Shown: positions 26,451 to 35,077, counted from the stretch's first letter. The stretch is DNA of 64,000 bases from DATMER01 sp963741305 (GCA_963741305.1 CAVUHL010000003.1:5332001-5396000), one strand, 5' to 3'. Made by a program: numbers and translations. The notes: generated by a model not told the origin, from the sequence alone.

Positions 26451-27541
26451 GCCAGCCGCTCGACATTGTCATCCTGGGACTGTCCATCACCTCCTCATGG
26501 GGGAACGGCCACGCCACCACCTACCGCGGCCTGGTGCGGGAGCTGTCGAAGCGCGGGCACCGCATCCTGTTCCTGGAGCGCGACGCCCCCTGGTACGCCG
26601 ACAACCGGGACATGCCCTCTCCCCCTTGGGGCGAGACGCAGCTCTACGCCAACCTGGAGGAGTTCAAGGACCGCTTCCAGTCCGAAGTCCGCTCCGCCGA
26701 CCTGGTCATCGTCGGCTCCTACGTGCCCGAGGGAGTGGAAGCCGGGAGATGGGTGACGAGCACGGCCCGAGGGGCCACGGCCTTCTACGACATCGACACG
26801 CCGGTGACCCTCGCCAAGCTCGCCCGGCAGGACTACGAGTACCTGCACCCCGAGCTGATCCCGCTCTACGGCGCCTACTTCTCCTTCACCGGCGGCCCCA
26901 CGCTCAGGCGGCTGGAGCGCACCTTCGGCTCGCCCATGGCGCGGGCTCTCTACTGCTCGTTCGACCCAGATCTCTATTACCCGGAAGAGGCAGAGCCGCG
27001 CTGGGACCTGGGCTACATGGGGACCTACAGCGACGACCGCCAGCCCACGGTGGAACGGCTCCTGATCGAGCCCGCCCGGGACTGGCGTGAAGGCCGCTTC
27101 GTGGTGGCCGGGCCACAGTATCCAGAGGGGGCCGAGGGCATCCGCTGGCCGCGCAACGTCAAGCGCTACCAGCACCTGGAGCCCAAGAAGCACCGCCGGT
27201 TCTACAACCAGCAGCGCTTCACGCTCAACGTGACCCGGGCCGACATGATCGCCGCCGGCTGGTCGCCGAGCGTGCGGCTCTTCGAAGCCGCGGCCTGCGG
27301 CACGCCGATCGTGAGCGATTCGTGGCCGGGGCTGGAGAGCATCTTCAAGATCGGGGAGGAGATCCTGATTGCGCGCACCTCGGCCGAAGTTTTGCAATAC
27401 CTCTGCGACGTGCCCGAGCGGGAGCGCCGCGCCCTTGGCCAGCGCGCCCGCGCCCGGGTGATGAACAATCACACCGCCGCCCATCGCGCCGAGGAGCTGG
27501 AAGGCTACGCCCTCTGCCTGCTCAGCCGCCGGGCGGCTTGA
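26447..27541 (+). CDS. CgeB-like glycosyltransferase (third of three)
   Basis: A 364-residue member of the same group: GLSITSSWGNGHATTYRGLVRELSKRGHRILFLERD at the N-terminus, YDIDTPVTLAKLARQDYEYL, YFSFTGGPTLRRLE, and VRLFEAAACGTPIVSDSWPGLESIFKIGEEILIA. The start codon overlaps the previous stop (ATGA). It ends the glycosyltransferase run; a 60-residue conserved small protein follows within 13 bp. Confidence 0.86.
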   Translation: MSQPLDIVILGLSITSSWGNGHATTYRGLVRELSKRGHRILFLERDAPWYADNRDMPSPPWGETQLYANLEEFKDRFQSEVRSADLVIVGSYVPEGVEAGRWVTSTARGATAFYDIDTPVTLAKLARQDYEYLHPELIPLYGAYFSFTGGPTLRRLERTFGSPMARALYCSFDPDLYYPEEAEPRWDLGYMGTYSDDRQPTVERLLIEPARDWREGRFVVAGPQYPEGAEGIRWPRNVKRYQHLEPKKHRRFYNQQRFTLNVTRADMIAAGWSPSVRLFEAAACGTPIVSDSWPGLESIFKIGEEILIARTSAEVLQYLCDVPERERRALGQRARARVMNNHTAAHRAEELEGYALCLLSRRAA

Positions 27542-27554
27542 CGGGAGGTTCGGA

Positions 27555-27737
27555 ATGGCTTCGAAACGTGAGCTGATCGACACCGGCACCGACAAGCGCT
27601 ATGTCCGGCGGGATGAGAAGGGGCAGTTCAAGGAAGTCGTCGACGTGGGCAAGTCGCTGAGCCAGGACCGCAAGCGCCAGGCGAAAACCGAGGTCCCCTC
27701 CGGCCAGGGCGACCAGGGCGACCAGAAGAAGAGGTAG
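27555..27737 (+). CDS. Small conserved basic protein
   Basis: A 60-residue, highly charged protein beginning MASKRELIDTGTDKRYVRRD and ending GQGDQGDQKKR. I have seen this type of small hydrophilic protein in many bacteria, but no function is known to me. GGGAGG six bases before the ATG supports expression. It lies 13 bp after the last glycosyltransferase gene and could be co-transcribed. Confidence 0.75.
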   Translation: MASKRELIDTGTDKRYVRRDEKGQFKEVVDVGKSLSQDRKRQAKTEVPSGQGDQGDQKKR

Positions 27738-27759
27738 GGGGCGTCTTCCGTTAAACTGA

Positions 27760-29443
27760 ATGACCGTGGAAGTGGCTGAAGACCCGGCGTTCGAGAGTGT
27801 GGCCGCCACGGCGCCCACGGTCGCCCTCCTGGCCGCCGACCACACCTGCCGCGTTCTGGTGACCGGCCTGCAGCCGGCCCGCACCTACTGGTATCGGTTC
27901 ATGGACGAGATTGGACGCGGCAGCCGGATCGGACGCACCCGGACCGCGCCGGCCGACGACGATCCCCGGCCCGTACGCTTCGCCTTCGTCAGCTGCCAGA
28001 ACATCTGCGAGGGGGCGCAGAACGCCTACCGGCGCATGATCTTCGAGGACGAACGAGCCGCGCCCGAGGACCAGCTCGCGTTCGTGCTCCCACGATCCGG
28101 ACCTGCAGGACGCGAGGGCGCGGCTGCCCTTCGTCCCCATGTGGGACAACCATGAGTTCTCCTGGCAGGGGTGGCAGTCTTTCCAGGCCTTCGAAGGCAA
28201 AACGCGCCCGGCCCAGACGATCAAGGTCGCGGCCAACCAGGCGTGGTTCGAATATCAGCCGGCGCGCGTACGCCACGCGGGCGGGCCGTCGCTCGAGCGC
28301 TTCGATCCGCCGCGGAACGCGCCCGTCGAGCGCTTCGACGAACAGGGCCTCGGCCAGGAGCCGAACAACCTCGCTGCGCTCGGCAGCCTCACGACCTACC
28401 GCACCCTGCGCTGGGGGCGCTACCTGGAGCTCCTCATCACCGACCAGCATACCTATCGCGGCGAGGTGCCCGACGCCCGGGAAGAAGCGCGGCCTCTGCA
28501 GAGCGACGCCTTCCCGCAGCTCGTCCCCGAGGAGATGATGGAGATCCTCGACGCCGGGCGGGCCTATGCGGATGGACGGCCGCCGGAGACGATCCGGTAC
28601 GGAGACGCGCAGGTGCCGAACTTCCGCAAGGACGAGGCGCCTCAAGCCATCCTCGGCGCCGAGCAGAAGCCGTGGTTTCTCGAGCGGCTGCGCGCGTCGA
28701 GCGCGACCTGGAAGGTCTGGGGCAACTCCCAGGGCACCCTGGACGGGCGCGCCGACCCGCAGAACCTGCCTCCCGGCCTTGGCAAGGCATGGCCCGGAGC
28801 CGGCTACGCCTGCTTCGGCGGCGGGGGTGACTGGAGCACGGCCTATACCGAGCGCGGCCAGATCTACGACACGGTGCGCGACGCGGGCATCACCGGCTTC
28901 GTGACGGTTTCGGGCGACCGGCACAGCTTCTGGGCGGGCCTGGCCGCGAAGTCGTTGCCGCCCGCCGCCTTCGAGCCGGTCGGAGCCGCGTTCATCACCG
29001 GCTCCATCTCCGCGCCCGGCCTCGTGGAAGCCTTGGAGCACCGCTTCCCCAAGGAACACCCGTTGAACGCCCTCTTCATGACCGAGGTCGGCGGCAAGAA
29101 GCAGCCCATGGTGAACCTGCTGATGCATCACGGCGTGCGGGCCTGCCTGGAGTACCAGCGCAGCGGGGATGCCGAGCGCGCGCGCCGCGCCTCGAACCCG
29201 GACCTGGCGCCGCACCTGTCCTTCCTCGACATGGGCGGCCACGGCTACGCCACGCTACGCCTGACGGCCGAAGCCGCCGAATGCGAGTTCGTGTGCATCC
29301 CCCGGCCGCTGGAACGCAGCCCGGGTGAGGACGGAGGGCCGCTCCGCTATCGCGTCGTCCACCGCGTGCCGCTGTGGCGTCCAGGCGAACGGCCACGCCT
29401 CGAGCAGCGAATCCTTGAAGGCGACCCCGGGCTCGCGGTTTAA
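27760..29443 (+). pseudogene. Broken PhoD-like alkaline phosphatase (internal deletion with frameshift)
   Basis: Two frames together make one PhoD-family protein. Frame one (27760-28089) gives the second half of the PhoD N-terminal domain and the start of the catalytic domain, from VEVAEDPAF to FVSCQNICEGAQNAYRRMI and EDQLAFVL. From 28091 a different frame continues with HDPDLQDARARLPFVPMWDNHEFSW and runs intact to the end at 29443. About 50-60 codons that normally hold the metal-binding HLGDFIYE segment and the following loop are missing exactly at 28089/28090. The signal peptide and the first strands are absent too, since a stop lies directly before the ATG. The product could not be an active phosphatase. 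An assembly deletion is the alternative explanation. Confidence 0.85.
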
Positions 29444-30363
29444 AGCGTCGTCTCCGAGCCCCGAAGGGGCGCAGGCATAAAGCCTGGGGTTTCAACCCCA
29501 GGCAGGGCAAGCGCCCGCGCGGCCAGTAGGATGGCCCAGATCCACAGCAGGTCGGCCAGGAGCAGGTGGACGATCTGCATCCACACCGGCGCCAGCAGGA
29601 GCACGTTCACCACCCCGGCCACGATCTGAGCCACGACCAGCCCCGCGGTCCAGCGGGCGGGCCGCGCCAGGGCGGGATCGGACATCGCCCTTGCCGCCAG
29701 GAGCGCCACGAGGAGGCCCGCCGATACCGAGAGCACCGGGTGGAGGATTCTCAGGCGGATCAGTAGGTGCGCCGTAGGCGAGAGATCCTGTCCCAGGGCC
29801 AGAAGCGTGTCACCCAGCGCGGCCACCGCGCCGCTCACCCCGGCCACGATCAGCGCACCCAATCCGAGCGCCGCGAGCCCGCTTCCCTTGCCGCGCCACC
29901 GGAAGATCGCTCCGCCCGAGGCGAAGTGGGCCGTTTGGGTCAGGAAGGCGAGCAGGAAGAATGTGTTGACCAGGTGCGTCGCCATGAACAGGGCCCGCGC
30001 CATGGACTGGTTGTCCGCCACCAGCTCGAACAGCACCAGCCCGGCGCCGACGGCGCCCTCGGTGAGGATGAAGATCAGCGAGAGCACCGCCATCCGGCGC
30101 GCCGGGTGGCCCTTCGGACGGCTGCGGAACGCCATCACCACCAGCCCGATCACAATGAGGCCCGCGAGGCTGCTGGTGACGCGGTGCGTCAGCTCGATGA
30201 CCGTCTCGATGCGGGGCTCCCGCGGCAGCACCTCGCCGTTGCACAGAGGCCAATGGCTGCCGCAGCCCGCGCCCGACCCGGTGGCGCGCACCGCCGTTCC
30301 CCAGAGGATCACGGCGATGTTGTAGGCGAGGGTGAACCAGCTATAGCGCGCGAGTCTGTCCAT
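29440..30363 (-). CDS. ctaA: Heme A synthase (CtaA/COX15 family)
   Basis: A 307-residue inner-membrane protein with about eight transmembrane helices that hydroxylates heme O to heme A for cytochrome oxidase. The four heme-ligand histidines lie in ELTHRVTSS, MATHLVNTF, RILHPVLS and QIVHLLLAD; the paired cysteines CGSHWPLC are in the first periplasmic loop. The last 20 residues (PGVETPGFMPAPLRG) are encoded by a hairpin-rich intergenic-type repeat (29458-29502), not by a family domain. No Shine-Dalgarno is present; TATGAT lies eight bases before the ATG. The stop overlaps the end of the convergent PhoD remnant. Confidence 0.92.
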   Translation of the reverse strand: MDRLARYSWFTLAYNIAVILWGTAVRATGSGAGCGSHWPLCNGEVLPREPRIETVIELTHRVTSSLAGLIVIGLVVMAFRSRPKGHPARRMAVLSLIFILTEGAVGAGLVLFELVADNQSMARALFMATHLVNTFFLLAFLTQTAHFASGGAIFRWRGKGSGLAALGLGALIVAGVSGAVAALGDTLLALGQDLSPTAHLLIRLRILHPVLSVSAGLLVALLAARAMSDPALARPARWTAGLVVAQIVAGVVNVLLLAPVWMQIVHLLLADLLWIWAILLAARALALPGVETPGFMPAPLRGSETTL

Positions 30364-30371
30364 CGCGGGGG

Positions 30372-30377
30372 ATCATA
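30372..30377 (-). promoter_or_regulatory. -10 box of ctaA (leaderless)
   Basis: TATGAT on the minus strand ends eight bases before the ctaA ATG and lies inside the last codons of the upstream GNAT gene. Transcription would begin at or next to the start codon. Confidence 0.6.
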
Positions 30378-30792
30378 ACCCGCGGTCGAACACGGCCTGC
30401 GTTTTGGTCCGCCGGAATCCTTCCCGCTCGTAGAAGCGGTGGGCGTCCTCGCGGACCACGTTGCTGCGCACGCGCAGCTTCCGGTAGCCGCGCTCCGCGG
30501 CCCAGCGGGCTCCGGCTTCGAGGAGGAGCTTCCCCACTCCCCTCCCTCTCGAAGCCTCGTCCACCACCAGCCCGCCCACCTCGGCGAACGGCGGCGACTG
30601 GAAGAACTGGACCCCGCAGACGTGGATCCAGCCCAGGATGGCGCCATCCTCTTCGGCGACCAGGACGGCGCTGGCGGGACCGAGCGCGGACAGGCGCTCC
30701 GCGGCTTCGCCGGGCTGCGTCGGATATCCGAGCTGGGTCGAGAGCGCCGCCAGGGCGGCGGCATCGGATGCGGTGGCTTGGCGGATGTTCAC
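30373..30792 (-). CDS. GNAT family N-acetyltransferase
   Basis: A 139-residue single-domain acetyltransferase. The acetyl-CoA-binding motif A is VGGLVVDEASRGRGVGKLLLEAG with the RGRGVG loop, followed by AERGYRKLRVRSNVVREDAHRFYEREGF, typical of GNATs acting on small amines or protein termini. I prefer the GTG at 30792, which has GGAG five bases upstream; an ATG six codons earlier (30810) has none. Substrate unknown. The 3' end holds the ctaA promoter. Confidence 0.88.
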   Translation of the reverse strand: MNIRQATASDAAALAALSTQLGYPTQPGEAAERLSALGPASAVLVAEEDGAILGWIHVCGVQFFQSPPFAEVGGLVVDEASRGRGVGKLLLEAGARWAAERGYRKLRVRSNVVREDAHRFYEREGFRRTKTQAVFDRGL

Positions 30793-30824
30793 GAGGGCTC
30801 CGGAAAACATTGTACCCGAGGCTC

Positions 30825-31050
30825 AATTTTGCGGGGCAGCCGCTGCCCTTCAAATTCGGGAGGGGAAATTTGCGGGGCTGCCGCTGCCCACTGAATTTGA
30901 GCGCTCGAATTTACGGGGCAGCGACTGCCCTTCAAAATTTCCCGGCAAAGCAGGCTCCCCGGAAGGGAAAATTTGCGGGGCAATCGCTGCCCACCAAATT
31001 TGACTGCGGAAATTTGCGGGGCAGTCGCTGCCCACTAAATTTCAGGCTCG
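30825..31050. repeat. Array B: 41-bp repeats with GGGGCAG/CTGCCC hairpins (5 copies)
   Basis: Five copies of the core GCGGGGCAGYCGCTGCCC, flanked by AAATTT on both sides, begin at 30831, 30872, 30913, 30975 and 31016. The spacings are 41, 41, 62 and 41 bp, that is multiples of about 20.5 bp; the 62-bp step contains one extra 21-bp half-unit. Each core folds as GGGCAG-loop-CTGCCC with AAATTT arms outside. The array fills the gap between the divergent GNAT and DUF1992 genes. Confidence 0.88.
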
Positions 31051-31057
31051 TGGATGG

Positions 31058-31063
31058 CATAAT
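31058..31063 (+). promoter_or_regulatory. -10 box of the DUF1992 gene (leaderless)
   Basis: CATAAT seven bases before the ATG at 31071; no Shine-Dalgarno. It sits directly at the end of array B. Confidence 0.5.
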
Positions 31064-31070
31064 TCGGTTC

Positions 31071-31289
31071 ATGAGTCAGGACCGTCTCAGCCGCCGTGCA
31101 ATCCAACTCATCTCCGACAACCGCATCCAGCAGGCGATCGAGGAAGGGCAGTTTGACAACCTGCCCGGAACCGGCAAGCCCATTCCAGATATCGACGAGC
31201 CCTACGATCCCATGTGGTGGGTCAAGCAGTGGGTCCGCCGCGAAAAGATTGGCCGCGAGATCGCGGCGTTCTATCGGAAGGAAGTGTAG
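31071..31289 (+). CDS. DUF1992 (DnaJ-C28-like) domain protein
   Basis: A 72-residue protein consisting only of the DUF1992 domain: QLISDNRIQQAIEEGQFDNLPGTGKPI and YDPMWWVKQWVRREKI. In eukaryotes the domain occurs in DNAJC28; bacterial function is unknown. The J domain is absent. The TAG stop lies in the TGTAGGGG end of a repeated hairpin element. Confidence 0.88.
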   Translation: MSQDRLSRRAIQLISDNRIQQAIEEGQFDNLPGTGKPIPDIDEPYDPMWWVKQWVRREKIGREIAAFYRKEV

Positions 31290-31336
31290 GGGCGGGGCTT
31301 CCCCCCGCCCGGGAGGGGATAAACCCCTCCCCTACA
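31285..31336. repeat. REP-like hairpin with TGTAGGGG termini, between convergent genes
   Basis: TGTAGGGG at 31285 pairs with CCCCTACA ending at 31336, with two further inner hairpins. The stop codons of both convergent neighbours are the TAG of these termini. A second copy with the same ends lies at 37410-37468. It probably also acts as a bidirectional terminator. Confidence 0.7.
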
Positions 31337-33554
31337 TTGATTTAAGAGTCTCCTCCAGGTACGCCACCGCCCGCTCCAGCACCTCGTCCCGCCCGGCCTT
31401 GAGGCCGGCGCGGGTCGGGGCCACCTCGACGTGGGGCACCAGTCCGATCCTCTGGAGCTGGCGGCCGTCCGCATGGCGGACGTCGTGCCCGGTGAAGCCG
31501 ATCCAGATGCCCCCCGGCACCACGAGGCGGGTCACGTCGCCGTTCGCCCCCGCCGTGGCCGTGCCGATGAACTTCGTGCCGTTCGCCGTTTCGTAGAACA
31601 GGCCGCTGTGCTCCGACTGGCTGATGGCGCGGTCGTCGATCAGCATGACGGTCGGGTTGGTGTACTTCGCCTCGCCCTCCGGCAGGGCGGGGATCGGTTG
31701 GGAGAAGTGGTAGCCGGCTTCCTCCTCCTCCAGGGAGAAGGCGCTCACCTGCGAGCGGCGGAACTGGGCGGCGATCCTGGCGTTGCGGGTGTTGATCCGC
31801 GGCGCGATCGCCCAGGCCGTCCCCTGCGGGTAGCCCCGCATGTCGAAGACGATGGCGCGCGTGTCCGCAAGCTTTTCGAACATGCCGTCCACCTCGGCTA
31901 CGGGCAGCCGCGTCAGGTCCACGTAGCCAAGGTTGCCGGGGAGGATGCGCACCGCGTCCCCCTTCTCCTCGGGCGGCAGCGTCTTCTTGGGGTCGCGCAC
32001 CAAGCGCACCTCCCGGACTTTCCCGTCGAGCTTCTGGACTCTGAGCACCGCGGTCGAGCCCTCGGATCCGGCGAACAGGCGGGTAGCGATCCGGTTCAAC
32101 TGCGCAGGGCGGGTCGAGGCGGGCATGTAGCGGCCGATCCGCTCGGTCCGCGCCTCGACCGGCTCGCCGTCGACCTCCAGGATGGCGTCGCCCACCTCGA
32201 TCCCGGCCTGCTTCGCCTCGTCCGAAGCCTCCCAGACCACGGCGGCGCCCTCCGTCCAGCGTACATGGATGGGCAGGCCGGTGTCGCCGAAGGGCCGCTC
32301 CACGTCGGGATGGCCGAAGAGCCAGGTGTGGCCGTCCGCGACGTGGGCCATCATCTCGGTGAGCGTCAGCGCATAGTCGCGGAAGGCCTTCGCCTCCTCC
32401 ATCTTCCCCAAGTACTCGGGGAGGACCGCGTCCCAATCCCCGATCAGGTGCAGGTAGGGATAGAAGTAGTGGATGACGTTCCAGGCCCGGATCACGGCGA
32501 GCTGCCGGTACTCCAGGCTCGGCTCCTTCATGTCCGCGTAGGTCCGGTCCGGACGGAAGACCGCGTCCGGCAGCGGCGCGGCGGTCACGGCCCTGTCCAC
32601 CGGAGGCCAGTCCTTGCGGACCTCGGCGACCGCCGCTTCGAGTCCCCCTTCCGGAAGCTCGACGTCGGCCACGCCTTTCCAGCCGGGGAACGGCACGGAC
32701 TCGCTCACGCGGACCTCGGCCCACATTTCCTCGCCGAGGCTGACGAGGCGCTTTTCCCCGGGCGCGCCAGGGTCAAGCTTCCCTTCCACGACGATCCGGG
32801 CGTCGCCGGAGGCCTGCAGGGCGAAGGCCAGGGGCGGGACGCCGCAGCAGTCGTCCAGGAGGAAGACGACCTTCCTCGGGATGGCCCCAGGGAGCGGTTC
32901 GAAAACGTTGGCGAACTGGGTGACGAAGCCGGAGTAGTAGCCGCCCGAGCCGCCGCCGGCCTGGGGCTGGTAGCCGGAATGGAGGAGATAGCGCTGCGCG
33001 GGCGCCTGCACCGGCCGGCTGACCAGCGCGTTGCCGAAGGCCTCGAGGACGAACTGGGCATAGAACGCCTCGACTCCTGTCTCTCCGCCGCGCAGGTCGA
33101 AGACCAGGGAGGAGGCCTTGGCGATCTCCTCCGGGACCTCGTTCGCGAGGCCGAACGCCTCGCGCCGGCTGGCCGTCTTCAGGTATCGGGCGAGCTCGAC
33201 CACGACCACGCCGCCGTCGAGCCGGCGGGTGAGGTCCGGCTTCTGCGCGGGCTGCGCAGGCTCCTTAGCTGGGGGTGACGGGTCCGAGACGCGGGTGAGG
33301 GGATCGCCGAGCGCGTCGAGCATCCCCTGGACCGCGGCCTTGTACTCCTCGGAGGTCTTCGCCGCGCGGACCCGCGGGAGTGCCGCCACGAGGGCGGCGT
33401 CCCAGTCGACGTCCTTGTAGGCCACCCAGGGGTGGAGATAGCGGACCGTCCCCCAGAGCTTGCCGACGTGGGCGAGCCGGTCAACAGGCTCGACGGCATA
33501 AGCCGCCGAGCACAACAGGAACAGGGCTACCGCCGCCGAGATGGTTCTGCGCAT
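31332..33554 (-). CDS. Exported S41 family peptidase with PDZ domain
   Basis: A 740-residue tail-specific/tricorn-like serine protease. A signal peptide (MRRTISAAVALFLLCSAAYA) follows the ATG at 33554, which has AAGGAGG just upstream; the longer in-frame start at 33638 lacks support. The central region has EYRQLAVIRAWNVIHYFYPYLHL and a PDZ-like segment AGIEVGDAILEVDGEPVE. The protease core has the DMRGYPQG strand and VMLIDDRAISQSEHSG, where the Ser after AI is the likely nucleophile. It should act in the periplasm; target unknown. Confidence 0.9.
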   Translation of the reverse strand: MRRTISAAVALFLLCSAAYAVEPVDRLAHVGKLWGTVRYLHPWVAYKDVDWDAALVAALPRVRAAKTSEEYKAAVQGMLDALGDPLTRVSDPSPPAKEPAQPAQKPDLTRRLDGGVVVVELARYLKTASRREAFGLANEVPEEIAKASSLVFDLRGGETGVEAFYAQFVLEAFGNALVSRPVQAPAQRYLLHSGYQPQAGGGSGGYYSGFVTQFANVFEPLPGAIPRKVVFLLDDCCGVPPLAFALQASGDARIVVEGKLDPGAPGEKRLVSLGEEMWAEVRVSESVPFPGWKGVADVELPEGGLEAAVAEVRKDWPPVDRAVTAAPLPDAVFRPDRTYADMKEPSLEYRQLAVIRAWNVIHYFYPYLHLIGDWDAVLPEYLGKMEEAKAFRDYALTLTEMMAHVADGHTWLFGHPDVERPFGDTGLPIHVRWTEGAAVVWEASDEAKQAGIEVGDAILEVDGEPVEARTERIGRYMPASTRPAQLNRIATRLFAGSEGSTAVLRVQKLDGKVREVRLVRDPKKTLPPEEKGDAVRILPGNLGYVDLTRLPVAEVDGMFEKLADTRAIVFDMRGYPQGTAWAIAPRINTRNARIAAQFRRSQVSAFSLEEEEAGYHFSQPIPALPEGEAKYTNPTVMLIDDRAISQSEHSGLFYETANGTKFIGTATAGANGDVTRLVVPGGIWIGFTGHDVRHADGRQLQRIGLVPHVEVAPTRAGLKAGRDEVLERAVAYLEETLKSM

Positions 33555-33642
33555 GCGACCTCCTTGTGTACCGATGAATCTGACACAGGAGGCGGATTGC
33601 CGGAAGCCCTCCTGGGAGTCGACAGGTCCGCGGCCCAACGGC

Positions 33643-33708
33643 GATCTCGTAGAAGACGCCCCAGTACGCTACCACCGCGCTACCGGGTGTAAAAGGTCGG
33701 GGCGTCTC
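33643..33708. repeat. Left arm of a 66-bp imperfect inverted repeat
   Basis: This arm, starting GATCTCGTAGAAGACG and ending GGTCGGGGCGTCTC, matches the reverse complement of 33829-33894 at most positions (CCCCAGT-CGCT and CTACCGGGTGTA are identical). The arms flank a 120-bp loop. The whole 380-bp gap between the S41 gene and the TauE gene is occupied by this structure; no protein gene is seen there. Confidence 0.8.
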
Positions 33709-33828
33709 ATGGCCCCAGCGACCACCAACACCGGCAGCACGCCGTGGAGCCCGTTCCCCGGCTGGGTTTTCCGCCCGCGGTATTGGCGGGTATTGGCCGG
33801 GTCTGAGGTGAACGGGGCCTGCCGTGAG

Positions 33829-33894
33829 GAGACGCCCCGACCCTGTACACCCGGTAGGATCTTGCCAGCGGACTGGGGCCGTCTCTACGCGATC
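33829..33894. repeat. Right arm of the 66-bp imperfect inverted repeat
   Basis: Reverse-complement partner of 33643-33708. It could form a large cruciform or a structured RNA, or represent the ends of a small non-autonomous mobile element; no transposase or target duplication is visible. Confidence 0.8.
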
Positions 33895-33934
33895 CCCCCG
33901 TGGCCATCGGGTCGGTGGCATAGACTCGGCCCCG

Positions 33935-34693
33935 ATGACTGCGATCCAGATCCTCGCCCTGGTCGCCTCGGCCTTCGGGGCGGGGGTAATGAACGCCATG
34001 GCCGGGGGCGGGACGATCCTGACCTTCCCCACCCTGGTCTTCCTGGGGATGCCGGCCATCACGGCGAATGCCACCTCGACCGTGGCCCTGCTGCCCGGGG
34101 CGTTAGCCAGCATGGCCGGTTATCGCAAGGAGGTGTCGCAGAACCGGAGCTGGCTCAAGACGCTGTTCCTCCCCAGCCTGCTCGGCGGGACGCTCGGCTC
34201 GGTCCTCCTCCTGCGCACTCCCGAAAAGACCTTCCAGCTCCTCGCGCCGGCCCTGATCCTCTTCGCGACCGTGCTCTTCATGCTCCGGGGCTTTCTCGCC
34301 AAGCGGTTCTCGCCGGGAGCCCCGACCACGGGACGGTGGGCCGTGGCGGTACTCCTGCAGTTCGGGGTGGCGGTCTACGGCGGTTATTTTGGAGCGGGGA
34401 TCGGCATCCTGATGCTGGCCCTGCTCGGCTTCCTCGGGCTGACCGACATCCACGCCATGAACGGGCTCAAGAACTTCTTCGGCGCCTGCATCAACAGCGT
34501 GGCCGCGGCGTACTTCGTCCTCCAGGGGGCGGTCTCCTGGCCGGAGGCCCTGATCCTCGCCGTCGGCGCGACGCTAGGGGGTTATGGTGGGGCGAGGTTC
34601 GCCCGGGTAATCGGGCAGGAGAAGGCGCGGGCTGCGGTGGTCGTGATCGGGCTGCTGGTAACCGTTCTGCTCGCCTGGCAACAGCTCCGCTGA
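33935..34693 (+). CDS. TauE/SafE family anion permease
   Basis: A 252-residue membrane protein with about eight helices. The typical TauE/SafE repeats are present: MNAMAGGGTILTFPTLVFLGMPAITANATSTVAL in the first half and VYGGYFGAGIGILMLALLGFLGLTDIHAMNGLKNF in the second. Members export sulfite, sulfoacetate and related organosulfonates; substrate is not known here. The ATG at 33935 was chosen from the family N-terminus; TAGACT lies eight bases upstream and no Shine-Dalgarno is seen, so it is likely leaderless. Confidence 0.9.
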   Translation: MTAIQILALVASAFGAGVMNAMAGGGTILTFPTLVFLGMPAITANATSTVALLPGALASMAGYRKEVSQNRSWLKTLFLPSLLGGTLGSVLLLRTPEKTFQLLAPALILFATVLFMLRGFLAKRFSPGAPTTGRWAVAVLLQFGVAVYGGYFGAGIGILMLALLGFLGLTDIHAMNGLKNFFGACINSVAAAYFVLQGAVSWPEALILAVGATLGGYGGARFARVIGQEKARAAVVVIGLLVTVLLAWQQLR

Positions 34694-34753
34694 GCTGGCT
34701 CAGCCAGGTTTCCCTGCCGATGTCGTAGACCAGCATCTGGGTGCCCCCCTCCA

Positions 34754-34844
34754 TGACCGGCGGTCAACGGCGGACCAGCCTTGCTTGTGGACCGCCTGGA
34801 GGGGCAGACTGCCGCGGGGGTGCGCACTTCATGACCGCCGGTCA
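34754..34844 (+). promoter_or_regulatory. Pair of 13-bp palindromes TGACCGSCGGTCA
   Basis: TGACCGGCGGTCA (34754-34766) and TGACCGCCGGTCA (34832-34844) are perfect palindromes 78 bp apart, each followed by a similar A-GG--GACCAGCC tail. They lie upstream of the small exported peptide gene and look like two operator sites for a dimeric regulator, possibly the TPR-HTH protein encoded next. Confidence 0.5.
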
Positions 34845-34888
34845 ATGGCTGACCAGCCGCGGCTCAGCCCCCCGGAAAGGACCTTCAG

Positions 34889-35077
34889 ATGGTTCGCACT
34901 GCTCTATTGGCCCTGGCTCTCGCGCTGTTCGGAGGAGCACCCTACACTGCGATATGGGCGGCAGTTGGCAATATGGCAGACCCCGACGGGGTGACGACCA
35001 ACGCAGGAAGCATCAACGATCCCAACGGCTCGAGCGCCGACAACGACGCGGGAGGCATGTGGGACCCAAACGGCTGA
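34889..35077 (+). CDS. Small exported peptide with three DP(D/N)G motifs
   Basis: A 62-residue protein. Residues 1-25 form a signal-peptide-like hydrophobic stretch ending in IWAA, and the remaining 37 residues are acidic and carry MADPDG, INDPNG and MWDPNG repeats. A AAGGA sequence lies upstream of the ATG. The gene is 82 bp in front of a TPR-HTH regulator in the same direction. I do not recognise the family. A secreted or processed signal peptide read by the downstream TPR protein is an attractive but unproven idea. Confidence 0.7.
   Translation: MVRTALLALALALFGGAPYTAIWAAVGNMADPDGVTTNAGSINDPNGSSADNDAGGMWDPNG

Noticed and set aside
34491..34754. Minus-strand frame with the plausible start MEGGTQMLVYDIGRETW
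   Set aside because: Only the first 20 residues look protein-like; the rest is antisense to the TauE gene. It may be a trace of an old gene but I cannot support it.
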